Below are positions 50,619-63,168 of a DNA stretch of 64,000 nt, one piece after another. The notes under the pieces are model-generated. The model saw only the letters and a list, made by a program, of their open reading frames with translations, was not told the origin of the DNA and searched no databases. Source of the DNA: Thalassotalea sp. 273M-4 (GTDB taxonomy: Bacteria > Pseudomonadota > Gammaproteobacteria > Enterobacterales > Alteromonadaceae); NCBI RefSeq assembly GCF_041410465.1, contig NZ_CP166961.1, positions 3,100,001 through 3,164,000 of the forward strand, in the 5' to 3' direction. Numbering within the stretch: position 1 is the stretch's first letter; every line of letters starts with the position of its first letter. Position numbers and translations under genes: made by a program.

Positions 50619-52250
50619 GTGGCCAGTAAACGTTTATACACCATCGTAAAAACCTTCCTTACCTTTGGCTTAGATGAGCTTATTCCAGCTGAAAAATTGC
50701 CAATGTCGGCCAAAATTGCTCGAGCTTCCTTGTTTTGGCTACGCAATAAACACAAAGACAAACCGATAGAGCAACGCTTTCGACTCGCGATTGAATCTCT
50801 TGGGCCAGTGTTTATTAAGTTTGGCCAAATGTTGTCTACCCGTCGTGATTTATTATCAAAAGAGTTGGCCAATGAGATGGCCCTACTGCAAGATAAAGTG
50901 CCGGCTTTTGATGGTGAACTGGCAAAAAACATTGTCATTGAAGCCTTAGGCGAGGAAAAGTTTCGCCAACACTTTAGTCACTTTGAACAAAATGCCCTAG
51001 CATCTGCCTCTATCGCGCAAGTGCATTGCGCTACCTTACATCCAGACGATAGCGATACCCGTAAAGATGTGGTGATAAAAGTCATTCGCCCAGGTATTGA
51101 AAAAATCATCTTTGCTGATATCAAAGTCATGCAACGCTTTGCCCGCTTGGTTTGTCGCTTTTTTTCTGAAGGGAAACGCTTGCGACCGGTGGAAGTGGTC
51201 GAAGAATATCGTAAAACCATTATTGATGAGCTCGATTTATTAGGTGAAGCCGCTAATGCGATCAAACTAAAACGTAATTTTGAGAACGACCATGTACTGT
51301 ATGTGCCTGAAATTTACAGTGAATTCTGTAGCTCTAGGGTTATGGTGATGGAACGTATTTATGGTGTTGGGGTAGCCGAAATCGATAAACTAGAAAGCGT
51401 CAATACCAATATGAAGTTATTGGCCGAGCGTGGGGTCGAAGTGTTCTTTACGCAAGTGTTTCGCGATAGCTTTTTTCATGCCGATATGCACCCAGGCAAT
51501 GTATTCGTCGATGTCAGCAACCCAGACGATCCAACCTGGATAGCCATTGATTTTGGCATTGTCGGTACTTTAAACAAAGAAGATAAGCGTTATTTAGCCG
51601 AAAACTTTGTCGCCTTTTTTAATCGTGACTATCAAAAAGTCGCGCAACTGCATGTTGATTCTGGCTGGGTTCCACCCGATACCAGCGTGGATGCATTTGA
51701 AGTGGCAATACGCCGAGTATGTGAACCTATTTTTGAAAAACCACTCTCGGAGATTTCATTTGGTCATGTACTGATCAACTTATTTAATACTGCCCGTAAG
51801 TTTAATATGGAAGTACAACCGCAATTGGTCCTATTGCAAAAGACCCTGCTATATATTGAAGGCTTAGGTCGTCAACTTTATCCGCAGCTCGATTTGTGGC
51901 AAACCGCTAAACCATTTTTAGAGGACTGGGTAAAACAACAAATGGGGCCTAAAGCGCTGATTGCGGCCATTAAAGAAAACTTACCGTTTTGGGGCGAAAA
52001 ACTGCCTGAGTTACCCGATTTAGTTTACGATTATTTAAAAGCAAACCGCGATAGAAACGCTCGCCAGCAACACATGTTGTCTCAGTGGCAACAGCAACAA
52101 CGCGCTCAAAATACGGGTTTAAACTTGGTGATTATTGGTGGGGTGTTGGCAATTATTGGTACCATTTTACTGATTGATGAGCAAACCATTGCGGCCAGTG
52201 TCAGCGCTTTCATGGGCGTCGTATTGATTGTCAGCGGTTTACGAAAGTAA
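50619..52250 (+). CDS. ubiB: Ubiquinone biosynthesis ATPase-like kinase UbiB
   Basis: 543 residues starting at GTG 50619. Atypical protein-kinase fold: KxGQ motif ([13 protein letters not shown] near 68), alanine-rich loop ASASIAQVH near 128 replacing the glycine loop, catalytic [10 protein letters not shown] near 288 and DFGIVG near 308. Two transmembrane helices at the C-terminus ([17 protein letters not shown] and [14 protein letters not shown]). It supports extraction or presentation of quinone precursors from the membrane. Confidence 0.96.
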   Translation: MASKRLYTIVKTFLTFGLDELIPAEKLPMSAKIARASLFWLRNKHKDKPIEQRFRLAIESLGPVFIKFGQMLSTRRDLLSKELANEMALLQDKVPAFDGELAKNIVIEALGEEKFRQHFSHFEQNALASASIAQVHCATLHPDDSDTRKDVVIKVIRPGIEKIIFADIKVMQRFARLVCRFFSEGKRLRPVEVVEEYRKTIIDELDLLGEAANAIKLKRNFENDHVLYVPEIYSEFCSSRVMVMERIYGVGVAEIDKLESVNTNMKLLAERGVEVFFTQVFRDSFFHADMHPGNVFVDVSNPDDPTWIAIDFGIVGTLNKEDKRYLAENFVAFFNRDYQKVAQLHVDSGWVPPDTSVDAFEVAIRRVCEPIFEKPLSEISFGHVLINLFNTARKFNMEVQPQLVLLQKTLLYIEGLGRQLYPQLDLWQTAKPFLEDWVKQQMGPKALIAAIKENLPFWGEKLPELPDLVYDYLKANRDRNARQQHMLSQWQQQQRAQNTGLNLVIIGGVLAIIGTILLIDEQTIAASVSAFMGVVLIVSGLRK

Positions 52251-52255
52251 ATCGC

Positions 52256-53200
52256 CTACTCACTGCGCTTAAAGAACCCTTCAACGCGCAACGCAATGCC
52301 CGGAGTAAACTTATAATCTTCATCTTCGGGCCATTCAAAAAATGGCTCGATTTCAAAGAATAACCACTTACGATATGCATTGATACGATAGCGATAACTT
52401 AACGTGTAGTTTTCAACGTTATAGCCTTTTTCGCTGTTATCTTCCCCTTTAATGACCACCCCCAACGAAGTAGCTCTTAAGTGATCGAGTTGATGTAAGT
52501 AATAAAAGCCATGCCGCCATTTGTTACCGCTAAAAGATTCCGATACCTTAACACTGTAGGAAGTGCGCAGTTGCTTATCCGCTGCTAAGCCATATTCGTA
52601 CTCTAAAAACAACTTACTGCCAAGACCTTCATCAAGGTAGTAATAGAGCGAAGGCTGTACTTCGAAATGATGCTTGTCGTTATAAACTTTATCCCACTTA
52701 TAGCGGGTTTTAACAAACACATCCCCGCCTGTAATCCCTAATCGGGTATCAATAAACTTAGACAATTTGTCTGCATTAATCACTCGAATCGCAGCACTAA
52801 AAGAGTCTTCTTTATGATCGCTTTGGGGCGATCGGGCTTCTGAAAACTGTTTGTTAATGCTTTCATCATCCAGATCGTCTGAAAATATCAAATCAACTTT
52901 ATTTTTTAAGTTTGGTAATTTAACTCGCACCCGAAAACGTTGGGAAAACACGTCAAAATCTCGCGCTCGAGGTTCCCAACCTAATTGAATCCGAGCTAAT
53001 GACTCAACCCCAACTTCTTCGATTTCATCGGCACCAAAAAAACTATCAAACCATTTCGCTGTGCCAAACACCGAATCACTGATGGTGTCATGAAAGCCAT
53101 ATAACCAATCGTCATCGTCGTTCGGATGCACAATAATATGCTCAACTTCAGGTGTGTCTTCCTGCGCACTGAGCAGCAGAGGACAAACCATCATAACCAA
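52256..53200 (-). CDS. Probable outer-membrane beta-barrel protein, start uncertain
   Basis: 314 residues with an acidic stretch near the N-terminus (HPNDDDDWLYG), then alternating aromatic/polar strands (YYYLDEGLGSKLFLEYEYGL and HGFYYLHQLDHL), ending with ALRVEGFFKRSE. This looks like a barrel. The frame's only usual start is TTG 53200, which leaves a signal peptide of about 13 residues without basic charge. In-frame DNA upstream encodes more hydrophobic residues after SKAAIVLGLV (see findings), so translation may begin earlier. It sits inside the ubi-tat region on the opposite strand, 5 bp from the ubiB stop. Confidence 0.6.
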   Translation of the reverse strand: MVMMVCPLLLSAQEDTPEVEHIIVHPNDDDDWLYGFHDTISDSVFGTAKWFDSFFGADEIEEVGVESLARIQLGWEPRARDFDVFSQRFRVRVKLPNLKNKVDLIFSDDLDDESINKQFSEARSPQSDHKEDSFSAAIRVINADKLSKFIDTRLGITGGDVFVKTRYKWDKVYNDKHHFEVQPSLYYYLDEGLGSKLFLEYEYGLAADKQLRTSYSVKVSESFSGNKWRHGFYYLHQLDHLRATSLGVVIKGEDNSEKGYNVENYTLSYRYRINAYRKWLFFEIEPFFEWPEDEDYKFTPGIALRVEGFFKRSE

Positions 53201-53453
53201 TCCTAGAACGATTGCAGCCTTGGAAAAAATAATAATGCCACCTTGATCATAACCAGAGCGATGAAAATTCTTGTCTATGCAATTGTTAACTTAGCATATT
53301 AATTATCAACATTTATCAATTTTATGAAATAAATCAATCATTCAAATGCATTTTAATTTGATTAATTAGCGCTGAGAATTTAGTCAATACTCGCATCTAA
53401 ACAGCAATTAGGTTTATAATGAGGCTTTAGTTCAGAACTTACAGGATAGTCAC

Positions 53454-53684
53454 ATGGCTGGGATCAGTATTTGGCAATTGTTAATTGTTTTTGCCATCAT
53501 CATTTTGCTTTTTGGTACCAAAAAACTGCGTAATATTGGCAGTGATTTAGGTTCGGCAGTAAAAGGCTTTAAAAAAGCCGTCAGTGAAGATAAAGAGACC
53601 GATAAAGAAGATACTGAAAAGTTGGATCAACCGCAAAAGTCTGAAAACGAAGCGGCTAAGCAGAAAGAAAAAGATCAGGCCTAA
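53454..53684 (+). CDS. tatA: Sec-independent translocase TatA
   Basis: 76 residues: one N-terminal membrane helix ([15 protein letters not shown]), the hinge [10 protein letters not shown], an amphipathic helix ([14 protein letters not shown]) and a charged tail. TatA oligomers form the pore for folded proteins. First gene of tatABC. Confidence 0.95.
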   Translation: MAGISIWQLLIVFAIIILLFGTKKLRNIGSDLGSAVKGFKKAVSEDKETDKEDTEKLDQPQKSENEAAKQKEKDQA

Positions 53685-53687
53685 ACC

Positions 53688-54077
53688 ATGTTTGATATTG
53701 GTTTTTGGGAGCTGATAATCATTGCCGTCATGTCGTTGGTGGTATTAGGACCGGAGCGAATGCCAACGGCTATTCGCACGGTACGTACTTGGGTTAATAA
53801 TATTCGTCAGTTCAGTCAAAACGTACAAACAGAACTCAAAGAAGAGCTTAGAATCCATGAGTTGCATGGCAATTTAAAAAAAGCCGAGCAACAAGGGCTT
53901 AAAAACCTGTCACCGGAGCTTGAAGAATCCTATAACAGCTTAAAACAGGCGGCAGAACAAGCCAACCGTCCTTACGAGCAAACCCAAAGCAAAGCCAACC
54001 ATTTAGAGCCCACGAAATCCGAAACGGGCAAATCCGTACAAAGTAATAACCAAGGCAAAGACACCAATGAGTCATGA
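53688..54077 (+). CDS. tatB: Sec-independent translocase TatB
   Basis: 129 residues. Membrane helix [21 protein letters not shown] has the TatB-specific Glu8 and GPERMP hinge, followed by a long amphipathic helix and a hydrophilic tail rich in Gln, Ser and Lys. It forms the receptor complex with TatC. Overlaps tatC by 11 bp. Confidence 0.95.
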   Translation: MFDIGFWELIIIAVMSLVVLGPERMPTAIRTVRTWVNNIRQFSQNVQTELKEELRIHELHGNLKKAEQQGLKNLSPELEESYNSLKQAAEQANRPYEQTQSKANHLEPTKSETGKSVQSNNQGKDTNES

Positions 54078-54831
54078 TGATAATGCGGGTTCAACCTTGT
54101 TTGAACACTTGTTGGAGCTGCGAAACCGACTGTTAAGAATGATCTTAAGCGTGCTGCTTATTTTTTGCGCGCTGGTTTACTTTGCGCAAGACATTTACCA
54201 ATATTTGGCACAACCACTCATCGCGGTACTTCCTGAAGGCAGCAGTATGATTGCAACCGATGTTGCATCACCGTTTTTAGCGCCTTTTAAATTAACCATG
54301 ATGGTGTCTTTCTTTTTGGCAATCCCTTATATTTTGTATCAAATTTGGAGCTTTGTCGCACCTGGCTTGTATCAGCGCGAGAAGCAGTTAGTCGCGCCCT
54401 TATTGTTTGGCAGTAGCATATTATTTTACGCCGGTATTGCCTTTGCCTACTTTGTGGTTTTTCCTGTTGCCTTTGAATTTTTTAGTAACTTCGCACCAGA
54501 AGGGGTAACGGTCGCAACGGATATTTCAAGTTACCTCGACTTTGTTCTTAAACTGTTTTTTGCCTTTGGTGCGGCCTTTGAAATCCCCATTGCCATTATT
54601 TTGATGTGTTGGACTGGCTTTACTACGGTTGAAAGTCTGCGTAACAAACGCCCTTATGTTATCGTTGGGGTATTTGTAATTGGCATGCTTTTAACCCCAC
54701 CAGATGTGATTTCACAAACTTTATTGGCCATTCCTATGTGGTTGTTATTTGAAGTTGGGATCATCATTGCATCTTTTTATAAAAATCGAGAAGAAGACAA
54801 TAATAATGAAGAGCAAACTCACGACGCTTAA
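54067..54831 (+). CDS. tatC: Sec-independent translocase TatC
   Basis: 254 residues with six membrane segments. Signatures [13 protein letters not shown] at the N-terminus, [17 protein letters not shown] loop ([16 protein letters not shown]) and the late [17 protein letters not shown]. It recognises twin-arginine signal peptides. Its 3' end overlaps the next gene by 26 bp. Confidence 0.96.
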   Translation: MSHDDNAGSTLFEHLLELRNRLLRMILSVLLIFCALVYFAQDIYQYLAQPLIAVLPEGSSMIATDVASPFLAPFKLTMMVSFFLAIPYILYQIWSFVAPGLYQREKQLVAPLLFGSSILFYAGIAFAYFVVFPVAFEFFSNFAPEGVTVATDISSYLDFVLKLFFAFGAAFEIPIAIILMCWTGFTTVESLRNKRPYVIVGVFVIGMLLTPPDVISQTLLAIPMWLLFEVGIIIASFYKNREEDNNNEEQTHDA

Positions 54832-55411
54832 AGTATTGACCCTAGGTGTGATGTCGTTAACCCCGATATTGCATGCGCATGCAAGTATTGAGCAACAATT
54901 AAAAGAGTGTGCTGGGATCAATACCGACCACTTACGTCTTGCCTGTTTCGATGCGATTAGTAAGAACCTTAACGCCCCAGATGCGGTAGCAAAAGAAGCC
55001 AAGATTAAGGCTAACACAGCGGATATCAGCCAAGTGCCAGAGCCTAAACCTGGACTTAAAAAAGCAATTGCCAATAAATCTTCGACGACCTCTACCACAG
55101 CAGCGGCGACAGTCGCCACAACCGCCGCCCAAAGTACAGCCAATAGCCGTGATGACTTTGGCCTAGAACATAAACAAGCCGCCAATTCGGATGTAAATGA
55201 AGTCACCTTAACCATTGTCGGGGTGAAAAAGTCTTTGCACGGCTATTGGACTCTAACGTTTGATAATGGCCAACAATGGCGCACCATTACCAGCACTTCG
55301 CGTTCATTTAAAACAGAGCAAAAAGTAACCATCCGCCGTGGTGTTTTAAATTCGTTTACTATGGCGCTGGAAAATTCTAATCGCACCTACAAAGTACGTC
55401 GTTTAAAGTAA
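54806..55411 (+). CDS. Exported protein of unknown function between tatC and tatD
   Basis: 201 residues from ATG 54806; the frame is open further upstream inside tatC but this ATG begins a good signal peptide ([18 protein letters not shown]). The mature protein starts with two cysteines in the pattern C-x(12)-C ([20 protein letters not shown]), a low-complexity Ala/Thr/Ser linker (near residues 90-115) and a C-terminal domain with [15 protein letters not shown] do not know the family. Its start inside the tatC gene suggests translational coupling. Confidence 0.75.
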   Translation: MKSKLTTLKVLTLGVMSLTPILHAHASIEQQLKECAGINTDHLRLACFDAISKNLNAPDAVAKEAKIKANTADISQVPEPKPGLKKAIANKSSTTSTTAAATVATTAAQSTANSRDDFGLEHKQAANSDVNEVTLTIVGVKKSLHGYWTLTFDNGQQWRTITSTSRSFKTEQKVTIRRGVLNSFTMALENSNRTYKVRRLK

Positions 55412-55420
55412 GGCCTTAAC

Positions 55421-56197
55421 GTGATTGATATAGGGGTGAATTTAAGCAATAAGCGCTTTGACAAAGATCGTGATGAAGTCATTCTTGCAGCTAAACACGC
55501 TGGTGTTGATACGATGATTTTAACCGGCACCAGTATTGCTGAAAGCCAGCAAGTGGTTGCCCTTTGTCAGCTCTATCCCAATATGTATTGTACCGCAGGG
55601 GTGCACCCACATGATGCCGATGGGGTATCTACCAATTACCTCGAAACGCTGCAAGATATTGCCAGTAACAATAAAGTGGTGGCGATTGGTGAATGTGGTC
55701 TGGATTTTAATCGCAATTTTTCAACCCCAGACAATCAACAACGCGTATTTGCCGAACAACTTGAGCTTGCAACCACACTGCAATTACCCGTTTTTTTGCA
55801 TCAAAGAGATGCTTTTGATCCTTGGTCTGAGATTTTAAAATCACAGCTTGCCCAGTTACCCAATGGGGTTAGCCATTGTTTTACCGGTAATTTGCGCGAG
55901 CTCAAAGCATGCCTTGATATGGGGCTGTATATTGGCATCACTGGTTGGATATGTGATGAAAGGCGCGGTCAAGAGCTTTACGATATCGCGCGTTATATCC
56001 CGCTTGATAGAGTAATGATAGAAACCGATGCACCTTACTTGACCCCTAGAAACATTCGCCCAAGGCCAAAAAGTAGCCGTAATGAACCTAAGTATTTACC
56101 GTATGTGGCGAGCACTTTAGCGCAAGCAATGCAGGTTGAAGAAGCAAAAATTATTGAGCAAACCCGGGCGAACAGCAAAACCTTTTTTAATTTATAA
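55421..56197 (+). CDS. tatD: 3'-5' exonuclease / DNase TatD
   Basis: 258 residues from GTG 55421. TIM-barrel metal-dependent hydrolase with GVHPHDAD near 65, AIGECGLDFNRNFS near 92 (metal Glu), SHCFTGN near 154 and IETDAPYLTPR near 205. The N-terminal metal pair His-x-His is absent (DIGVNLSN), which is the normal state in E. coli TatD itself. Despite its name it is a nuclease for DNA/RNA quality control, not part of the transporter. Confidence 0.95.
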   Translation: MIDIGVNLSNKRFDKDRDEVILAAKHAGVDTMILTGTSIAESQQVVALCQLYPNMYCTAGVHPHDADGVSTNYLETLQDIASNNKVVAIGECGLDFNRNFSTPDNQQRVFAEQLELATTLQLPVFLHQRDAFDPWSEILKSQLAQLPNGVSHCFTGNLRELKACLDMGLYIGITGWICDERRGQELYDIARYIPLDRVMIETDAPYLTPRNIRPRPKSSRNEPKYLPYVASTLAQAMQVEEAKIIEQTRANSKTFFNL

Positions 56198-56222
56198 CAA
56201 TAATTTACCCATCCCATTGTGA

Positions 56223-58117
<1,895 letters not shown>

Positions 58118-58151
58118 CATCATCTTCTATCGTAACGAAATGTTTAGAGCG

Positions 58152-59660
58152 TTATGAATAACCTTGGATGGTAAGGAAAATATCCAATTGTTGGCAAAAT
58201 TCAATTTCTTGATTGAGCTCGGCAAAAATCAACGGGTGTCGATCAAGCCATTGTTGCGATAACTGGACAATAATATTATGTTCTTCTGCCAAGCAGGTTA
58301 TTTCTGGCATTGCCGAGTCATTTCGTCGTTTTGATAATATAACCGCTAGGCGCAAGAGCACAATGAGACGACGCATTTGTGCCGGGGCCAACAAGCCCTG
58401 TTGCTCTATCGATTCAAAGTTAAGATCGGTTTTATAATTGCTCACCAAGGCTTTTAAACAGCCTCGTTCTAGCGCTGAATAACCGGCTAAATCCGTATGT
58501 TCAATAATATAACTGGCGTGCTGTTTGTTGCCTTTATATTCCAACAATAAACCAATTTCGTGTAACGAGCAGGCGTTGCTCAAAAGTTCAGCACTGGCAT
58601 CATTTAATTGCCAAGGTTCTTGTAATTGGGCAAAAATGGCCTTTCCTACTTCACCAACTTTATTCGCGTGTACTTGGTCAATGGAATAACGATTGATTAA
58701 ACCGTTAACCGTACGCTCTCGAATACCAATGTCGCGCATATCGGGCAACAGTTCATACAATAAGCCTTCACGAATGGCGCCACCAGAGACAAACATATCG
58801 CGAACACTTAGGCACTGGAAAATGGCGATGAGAATCGCTAGACCAGGGGCAAATACCGGTTTGCGTTCAGCTTCTAAGCCATGAATATTGAGTTCTTCAA
58901 TGACTTGGCAGGCGATTACTTGTTGCTTTAAAGCCAGCAGGTTACTTAAGCTAATACCACCTTGTAATTTTTGTACTTGAATGACTTCGGCAACCGCTTG
59001 AATGGTACCAGAAACACCAAGCACGACATCCCAACCCGCTTGTTTGTAACTGCCAGCGATACTGTCCAATTGTTGCGATGCCTTGGCAATGGCATCGCCA
59101 AAAGCTTGCTCGGAAAATTCACCACAGGCAAAATAGTTACTGTTAAAGGTGACACACCCCATGTCGAGGCTACAGACTTTAATGGGGTCAAAACCATCAC
59201 CAATAATCAATTCGGTACTGGCACCACCGATGTCAATAACCAAACGTTTGTCAGCGCAACTGCTGGTATGTGCGACCCCAAGGTAAATTAACTCGGCTTC
59301 TTGCTCACCGCTAATTAAATGAACTTTATGGCCTAAAATGCGCTGGGCAATCTGCATAAATTCGTCCGAATTTTGTGCTAGGCGTAAGGTCGCAGTCGCC
59401 ACAATCTTGATGTTTTCTGGGGGGATATCTTGAAGTCTTTCGGCAAAAAAGCTTAAGCACTCCCAGCCTCGAGCCATCGCTCGATCATCAAGAAAATTGT
59501 TGGCATCCAATCCGGCTGCCAACCTAACCTTGCGCTTGATTTTATCAACCACCTGGACGCTGTCAGCGACGAGGCGGGAAATCAGCATGTGAAAAGAGTT
59601 AGAGCCTAAATCAATAACCGCATACAAAGGTTGCGAAGACGGAGACAGATTTTTTGACAT
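58152..59660 (-). CDS. gppA: Exopolyphosphatase / guanosine pentaphosphatase
   Basis: 502 residues of the Ppx/GppA family: N-terminal ATPase-like domains with YAVIDLGSNSFHMLI and LVIDIGGASTELIIG near 140, and a C-terminal HD-type region (LSNACSLHEIGLLL near 360). It converts pppGpp to ppGpp and/or degrades polyphosphate. It follows rhlB by 14 bp on the same strand, the order seen in E. coli (rhlB-gppA). Confidence 0.93.
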   Translation of the reverse strand: MSKNLSPSSQPLYAVIDLGSNSFHMLISRLVADSVQVVDKIKRKVRLAAGLDANNFLDDRAMARGWECLSFFAERLQDIPPENIKIVATATLRLAQNSDEFMQIAQRILGHKVHLISGEQEAELIYLGVAHTSSCADKRLVIDIGGASTELIIGDGFDPIKVCSLDMGCVTFNSNYFACGEFSEQAFGDAIAKASQQLDSIAGSYKQAGWDVVLGVSGTIQAVAEVIQVQKLQGGISLSNLLALKQQVIACQVIEELNIHGLEAERKPVFAPGLAILIAIFQCLSVRDMFVSGGAIREGLLYELLPDMRDIGIRERTVNGLINRYSIDQVHANKVGEVGKAIFAQLQEPWQLNDASAELLSNACSLHEIGLLLEYKGNKQHASYIIEHTDLAGYSALERGCLKALVSNYKTDLNFESIEQQGLLAPAQMRRLIVLLRLAVILSKRRNDSAMPEITCLAEEHNIIVQLSQQWLDRHPLIFAELNQEIEFCQQLDIFLTIQGYS

Positions 59661-59674
59661 ATAACTCTTCCTTG

Positions 59675-60958
59675 TTAAGAGCGTGGTGGGTGTGGCCGAC
59701 GATGGTGACGATTAGCGCTAGGACGCTGACCACTTTTCGCTTTATTGCCCGAGCCATGATGACGACGAGGACGATATTTTGGCTTTGGTAAATCCGTTAA
59801 CAACGCGGTGCTGTCATACTTACTTACAGGTAAAGAATGATCAATATATTCTTCTATTGCAGGTAGGTTAAAGACATAATCTTCACACGCTAAACTGATC
59901 GCATGCCCACTCGCACCAGCACGTCCGGTACGACCAATACGATGCACATAGTCTTCGCAGTCATCTGGTAAATCATAGTTAAAGACATGAGTAACACTTG
60001 GAATATGCAAACCACGGGCTGCGACATCGGTTGCTACCAGCACATCAAGGAGGCCTTGAGTAAATTGTTCAAGTATTTTCAGTCGTTTTTTCTGCGGCAC
60101 ATCACCCGTTAACAGACCCACACGAATGTCATCGGCTTCTAGGTGAGAAAAGATTCGCTCACAGGTGTGCTTAGTATTGGCAAAAATAATGGCTTTATCT
60201 GGCCACTCTTCTTCTAACAATGTTTGCAAAAGAGCCATTTTTTCTTCGTTTGACGGATAAAATAACTCTTCGGTGATACGCACATTGGTTTTTTGCTCTG
60301 GCTTAACTTCGACACTGACCGGATCGTTCATGTGTTCAAATGCCAACTCTTTAACTCGAAAAGACAACGTTGCCGAGAACAACATGTTTAAGCGCGAATT
60401 CGCCGCTGGCATTTTGCGAAACATATAGCGAATGTCTTTAATAAAGCCTAAATCAAACATTCTATCAGCTTCATCAAGAACCACGGCTTCAATTTTATCA
60501 AGGCTATAAACGCCCTGCTTTAAGTAGTCAATTAAACGACCGCAGGTACCAATGACAATATCAACACCCTTTTCCAAATCTTGACGTTGACTTTCATAAC
60601 CTTCGCCCCCATATACAATGGCAAGACGCAAGCCACAGCTTTGAGCAATGGTTTTGGCGTCATTGTGGATTTGGATAGCGAGCTCTCGAGTAGGCGCCAT
60701 AATGATGGCTCTCGGTTGGTTATGCTCCGGCTTAGGTTGCTTTAACAGATGGTGGAAAGTTGCTGCTAAAAAGGCAATTGTTTTACCTTCACCCGTTTGT
60801 GCCTGACCAGCGATGTCTTTACCTGATAATAAAACCGGTAGAGATTTTGCCTGTATTTCAGTACAAAGGTGAAAGCCCATAGTCTCTAGACCGTTTACAA
60901 CGGGTTTAGCCAGACCCAGATCTGAGAATTTAATTTCGGTTAAGTGTGTTTTTTTCAT
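59675..60958 (-). CDS. rhlB: ATP-dependent RNA helicase RhlB
   Basis: 427 residues. DEAD-box motifs in order: Q motif near residue 35 ([17 protein letters not shown]), I AQTGEGKT near 54 (the usual AQTGTGKT has Thr replaced by Glu, as is common in RhlB), [15 protein letters not shown] near 165, III FSATLS and [12 protein letters not shown] near 345. The C-terminus is very rich in Arg, His and Pro, as expected for RNA binding. RhlB works in the RNA degradosome. Divergent from trxA. Confidence 0.95.
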   Translation of the reverse strand: MKKTHLTEIKFSDLGLAKPVVNGLETMGFHLCTEIQAKSLPVLLSGKDIAGQAQTGEGKTIAFLAATFHHLLKQPKPEHNQPRAIIMAPTRELAIQIHNDAKTIAQSCGLRLAIVYGGEGYESQRQDLEKGVDIVIGTCGRLIDYLKQGVYSLDKIEAVVLDEADRMFDLGFIKDIRYMFRKMPAANSRLNMLFSATLSFRVKELAFEHMNDPVSVEVKPEQKTNVRITEELFYPSNEEKMALLQTLLEEEWPDKAIIFANTKHTCERIFSHLEADDIRVGLLTGDVPQKKRLKILEQFTQGLLDVLVATDVAARGLHIPSVTHVFNYDLPDDCEDYVHRIGRTGRAGASGHAISLACEDYVFNLPAIEEYIDHSLPVSKYDSTALLTDLPKPKYRPRRHHGSGNKAKSGQRPSANRHHRRPHPPRS

Positions 60959-61134
60959 ACCAATTAGAATAACACTAACTACGCAGGGTATTAAGTATTA
61001 TCTCTTTATATTCAGAAATTACTTTATATACTACTAACTTATTACGTAATCTGGTGTTTTGCTTGCAATTCAGCAAAAAATCGATTAAAAAATGCAATTA
61101 AATTTGGCAATCGGCCAATACAACGGAGAAAATA

Positions 61135-61461
61135 ATGAGCGATAAAATTGTTCAGCTAACTGACGACAGCTTTGATGCAGATGTGATTAATGCCACAGGC
61201 CCTGTACTGGTAGACTTTTGGGCAGAATGGTGTGGACCTTGTAAAATGATCGCTCCAATCTTATCTGAAGTTGCAGAAGAGTACGACGGCAAAGTAACGG
61301 TTGCAAAACTTAACATTGACCAAAACTCTGACACCCCACCAAAATACGGTATCCGCGGTATCCCAACCTTATTACTATTTAAGGACGGCGAGATTGCAGG
61401 CACGAAAGTAGGTGCATTATCTAAAAATCAATTAAAAGAATTTTTAGACGCAAACTTATAA
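61135..61461 (+). CDS. trxA: Thioredoxin 1
   Basis: 108 residues with active site WCGPC at 32-36 and the cis-proline region [11 protein letters not shown]. Reduces protein disulfides in the cytoplasm. Divergent from rhlB and upstream of rho, the same order as in E. coli. Confidence 0.97.
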   Translation: MSDKIVQLTDDSFDADVINATGPVLVDFWAEWCGPCKMIAPILSEVAEEYDGKVTVAKLNIDQNSDTPPKYGIRGIPTLLLFKDGEIAGTKVGALSKNQLKEFLDANL

Positions 61462-61465
61462 GCAA

Positions 61466-61492
61466 AAAGGTCGGTATACCGGCCTTTTTTCA
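61466..61492 (+). terminator. Terminator after trxA
   Basis: Stem AAGGTCGG/CCGGCCTT with a TATA loop and a T-run. One mismatch or wobble pair in the stem. The 61493-61672 stretch is the rho leader, AT-rich and otherwise unremarkable. Confidence 0.85.
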
Positions 61493-61672
61493 TTTTTATT
61501 GACATTAATCACCTTGTTACACTCATGTATCTTTACCAATGCGAATTTTAATGCTAACTTAAAGATTCATAACATATCTTATTTCTAAATCTTTTCGTTC
61601 TGTACAGCCATTCGGCAGCACATAACATTACAACCTTAGCTAATACAAAATAAAGCACAAAGACCCATCAAT

Positions 61673-62932
61673 ATGAACCTAATTGAACTCAAAGAAAAAT
61701 CTATAAGCGAACTCATCAAGTTAGCCGAATCAATGAAGCTTGAACACTTGGCAAGAACGCGCAAACAAGATGTTATTTTTGCTATTTTAAAAGCCCACGC
61801 CAAAGGTGGCGAAGATATTTTCGGTGGTGGCGTTCTGGAAATTCTACAGGACGGCTTTGGATTTTTACGATCAGCGGATTCATCTTTCCTAGCGGGTCCA
61901 GACGATATTTACGTATCGCCTAGCCAAATTAGACGTTTTAGTTTACGTACCGGTGACACCATTTTCGGTAAAATTCGTCCACCAAAAGACGGCGAACGTT
62001 ACTTTGCTTTATTAAAAGTTAATGAAGTTAACTTTGATAAACCAGAAAACTCGCGCAACAAAATATTATTTGAAAACTTAACGCCAGTTCACCCGAATTC
62101 ACGTCTAACCATGGAACGCGGTAATGGCTCTACCGAAGACATCACCGCCCGTGTTCTTGATTTGGCGTCGCCAATTGGTAAAGGTCAACGTGGTTTGATT
62201 GTGGCACCACCGAAAGCTGGTAAAACCTTGTTACTACAGAACATCGCCCAAAGTATTGCGCATAACCACCCAGAATGTGAGTTAATGGTATTACTTATTG
62301 ACGAACGTCCTGAAGAAGTTACCGAGATGCAACGTTTGGTTCAAGGTGAAGTGGTTGCATCAACTTTTGATGAACCGGCCAGTCGTCACGTACAAGTTGC
62401 TGAAATGGTAATTGAAAAAGCCAAACGCCTAACCGAACACAAAAAAGACGTGGTTATCTTACTTGACTCGATTACCCGTTTAGCGCGTGCATACAACACG
62501 GTTATTCCTTCGTCGGGTAAAATCCTTACTGGTGGTGTTGATGCGAATGCATTACATCGTCCAAAACGCTTCTTTGGTGCGGCCCGTAATATTGAAGAAG
62601 GTGGTAGCTTAACCATTATCGCAACGGCATTGGTCGATACCGGTTCGAAGATGGATGAAGTGATTTACGAAGAATTTAAGGGTACCGGTAACATGGAACT
62701 GCACTTGTCACGTAAAATTGCTGAAAAACGTGTATTCCCTGCTATTCACTTTAACCGTTCTGGTACTCGTCGTGAAGAGCTATTAACGGCTCAAGACGAA
62801 CTGCAAAAAATGTGGATTTTGCGCAAAATCGTCCATGAAATGGGTGAAATTGATGCCATGGAGTTTATGATTGATAAACTGGCAATGACCAAAACCAATA
62901 ACGAATTTTTCGATTCGATGAAGCGCAAATAA
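61673..62932 (+). CDS. rho: Transcription termination factor Rho
   Basis: 419 residues, the length of E. coli Rho. N-terminal RNA-binding domain ([13 protein letters not shown] near 60), Walker [11 protein letters not shown] near 178, Walker [17 protein letters not shown] near 260, and Q/R loops in [19 protein letters not shown]. Hexameric RNA-DNA helicase. Followed by its own strong terminator. Confidence 0.98.
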   Translation: MNLIELKEKSISELIKLAESMKLEHLARTRKQDVIFAILKAHAKGGEDIFGGGVLEILQDGFGFLRSADSSFLAGPDDIYVSPSQIRRFSLRTGDTIFGKIRPPKDGERYFALLKVNEVNFDKPENSRNKILFENLTPVHPNSRLTMERGNGSTEDITARVLDLASPIGKGQRGLIVAPPKAGKTLLLQNIAQSIAHNHPECELMVLLIDERPEEVTEMQRLVQGEVVASTFDEPASRHVQVAEMVIEKAKRLTEHKKDVVILLDSITRLARAYNTVIPSSGKILTGGVDANALHRPKRFFGAARNIEEGGSLTIIATALVDTGSKMDEVIYEEFKGTGNMELHLSRKIAEKRVFPAIHFNRSGTRREELLTAQDELQKMWILRKIVHEMGEIDAMEFMIDKLAMTKTNNEFFDSMKRK

Positions 62933-62983
62933 TCCATAGCGCGACGAAATAAAGCACTTTTCAATAACATGCTTTGATTAATT

Positions 62984-63010
62984 GAAACCCGGTTTTTACC
63001 GGGTTTTTTG
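62984..63010 (+). terminator. Terminator after rho
   Basis: Stem AAACCCGG/CCGGGTTT with TTTTTA loop and T-run. Confidence 0.9.
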
Positions 63011-63168
63011 TTGCTGTTGTGGTAGCCACTCTCACCAAGTCATTTTCAGTCGCAAAAACAAATACCTTATTAGGCTGTATTTTTCGCTTTGGGCTTGCGT
63101 TTTTTACAGCATCTTTGCTTATTTTAAGCGATAATTGGGCTATTCGTTTTTTACCTTGAGAATTTTGT

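Noticed and set aside
55421..55450. TatD lacking the His-x-His metal pair as an inactivated enzyme
   Set aside because: E. coli TatD has the same DIGVNL start, so this is the normal TatD form.
60700..60800. Walker A of RhlB with Glu (AQTGEGKT) as a defect
   Set aside because: The same change is common in RhlB proteins, and the Gly-Lys-Thr core is intact.
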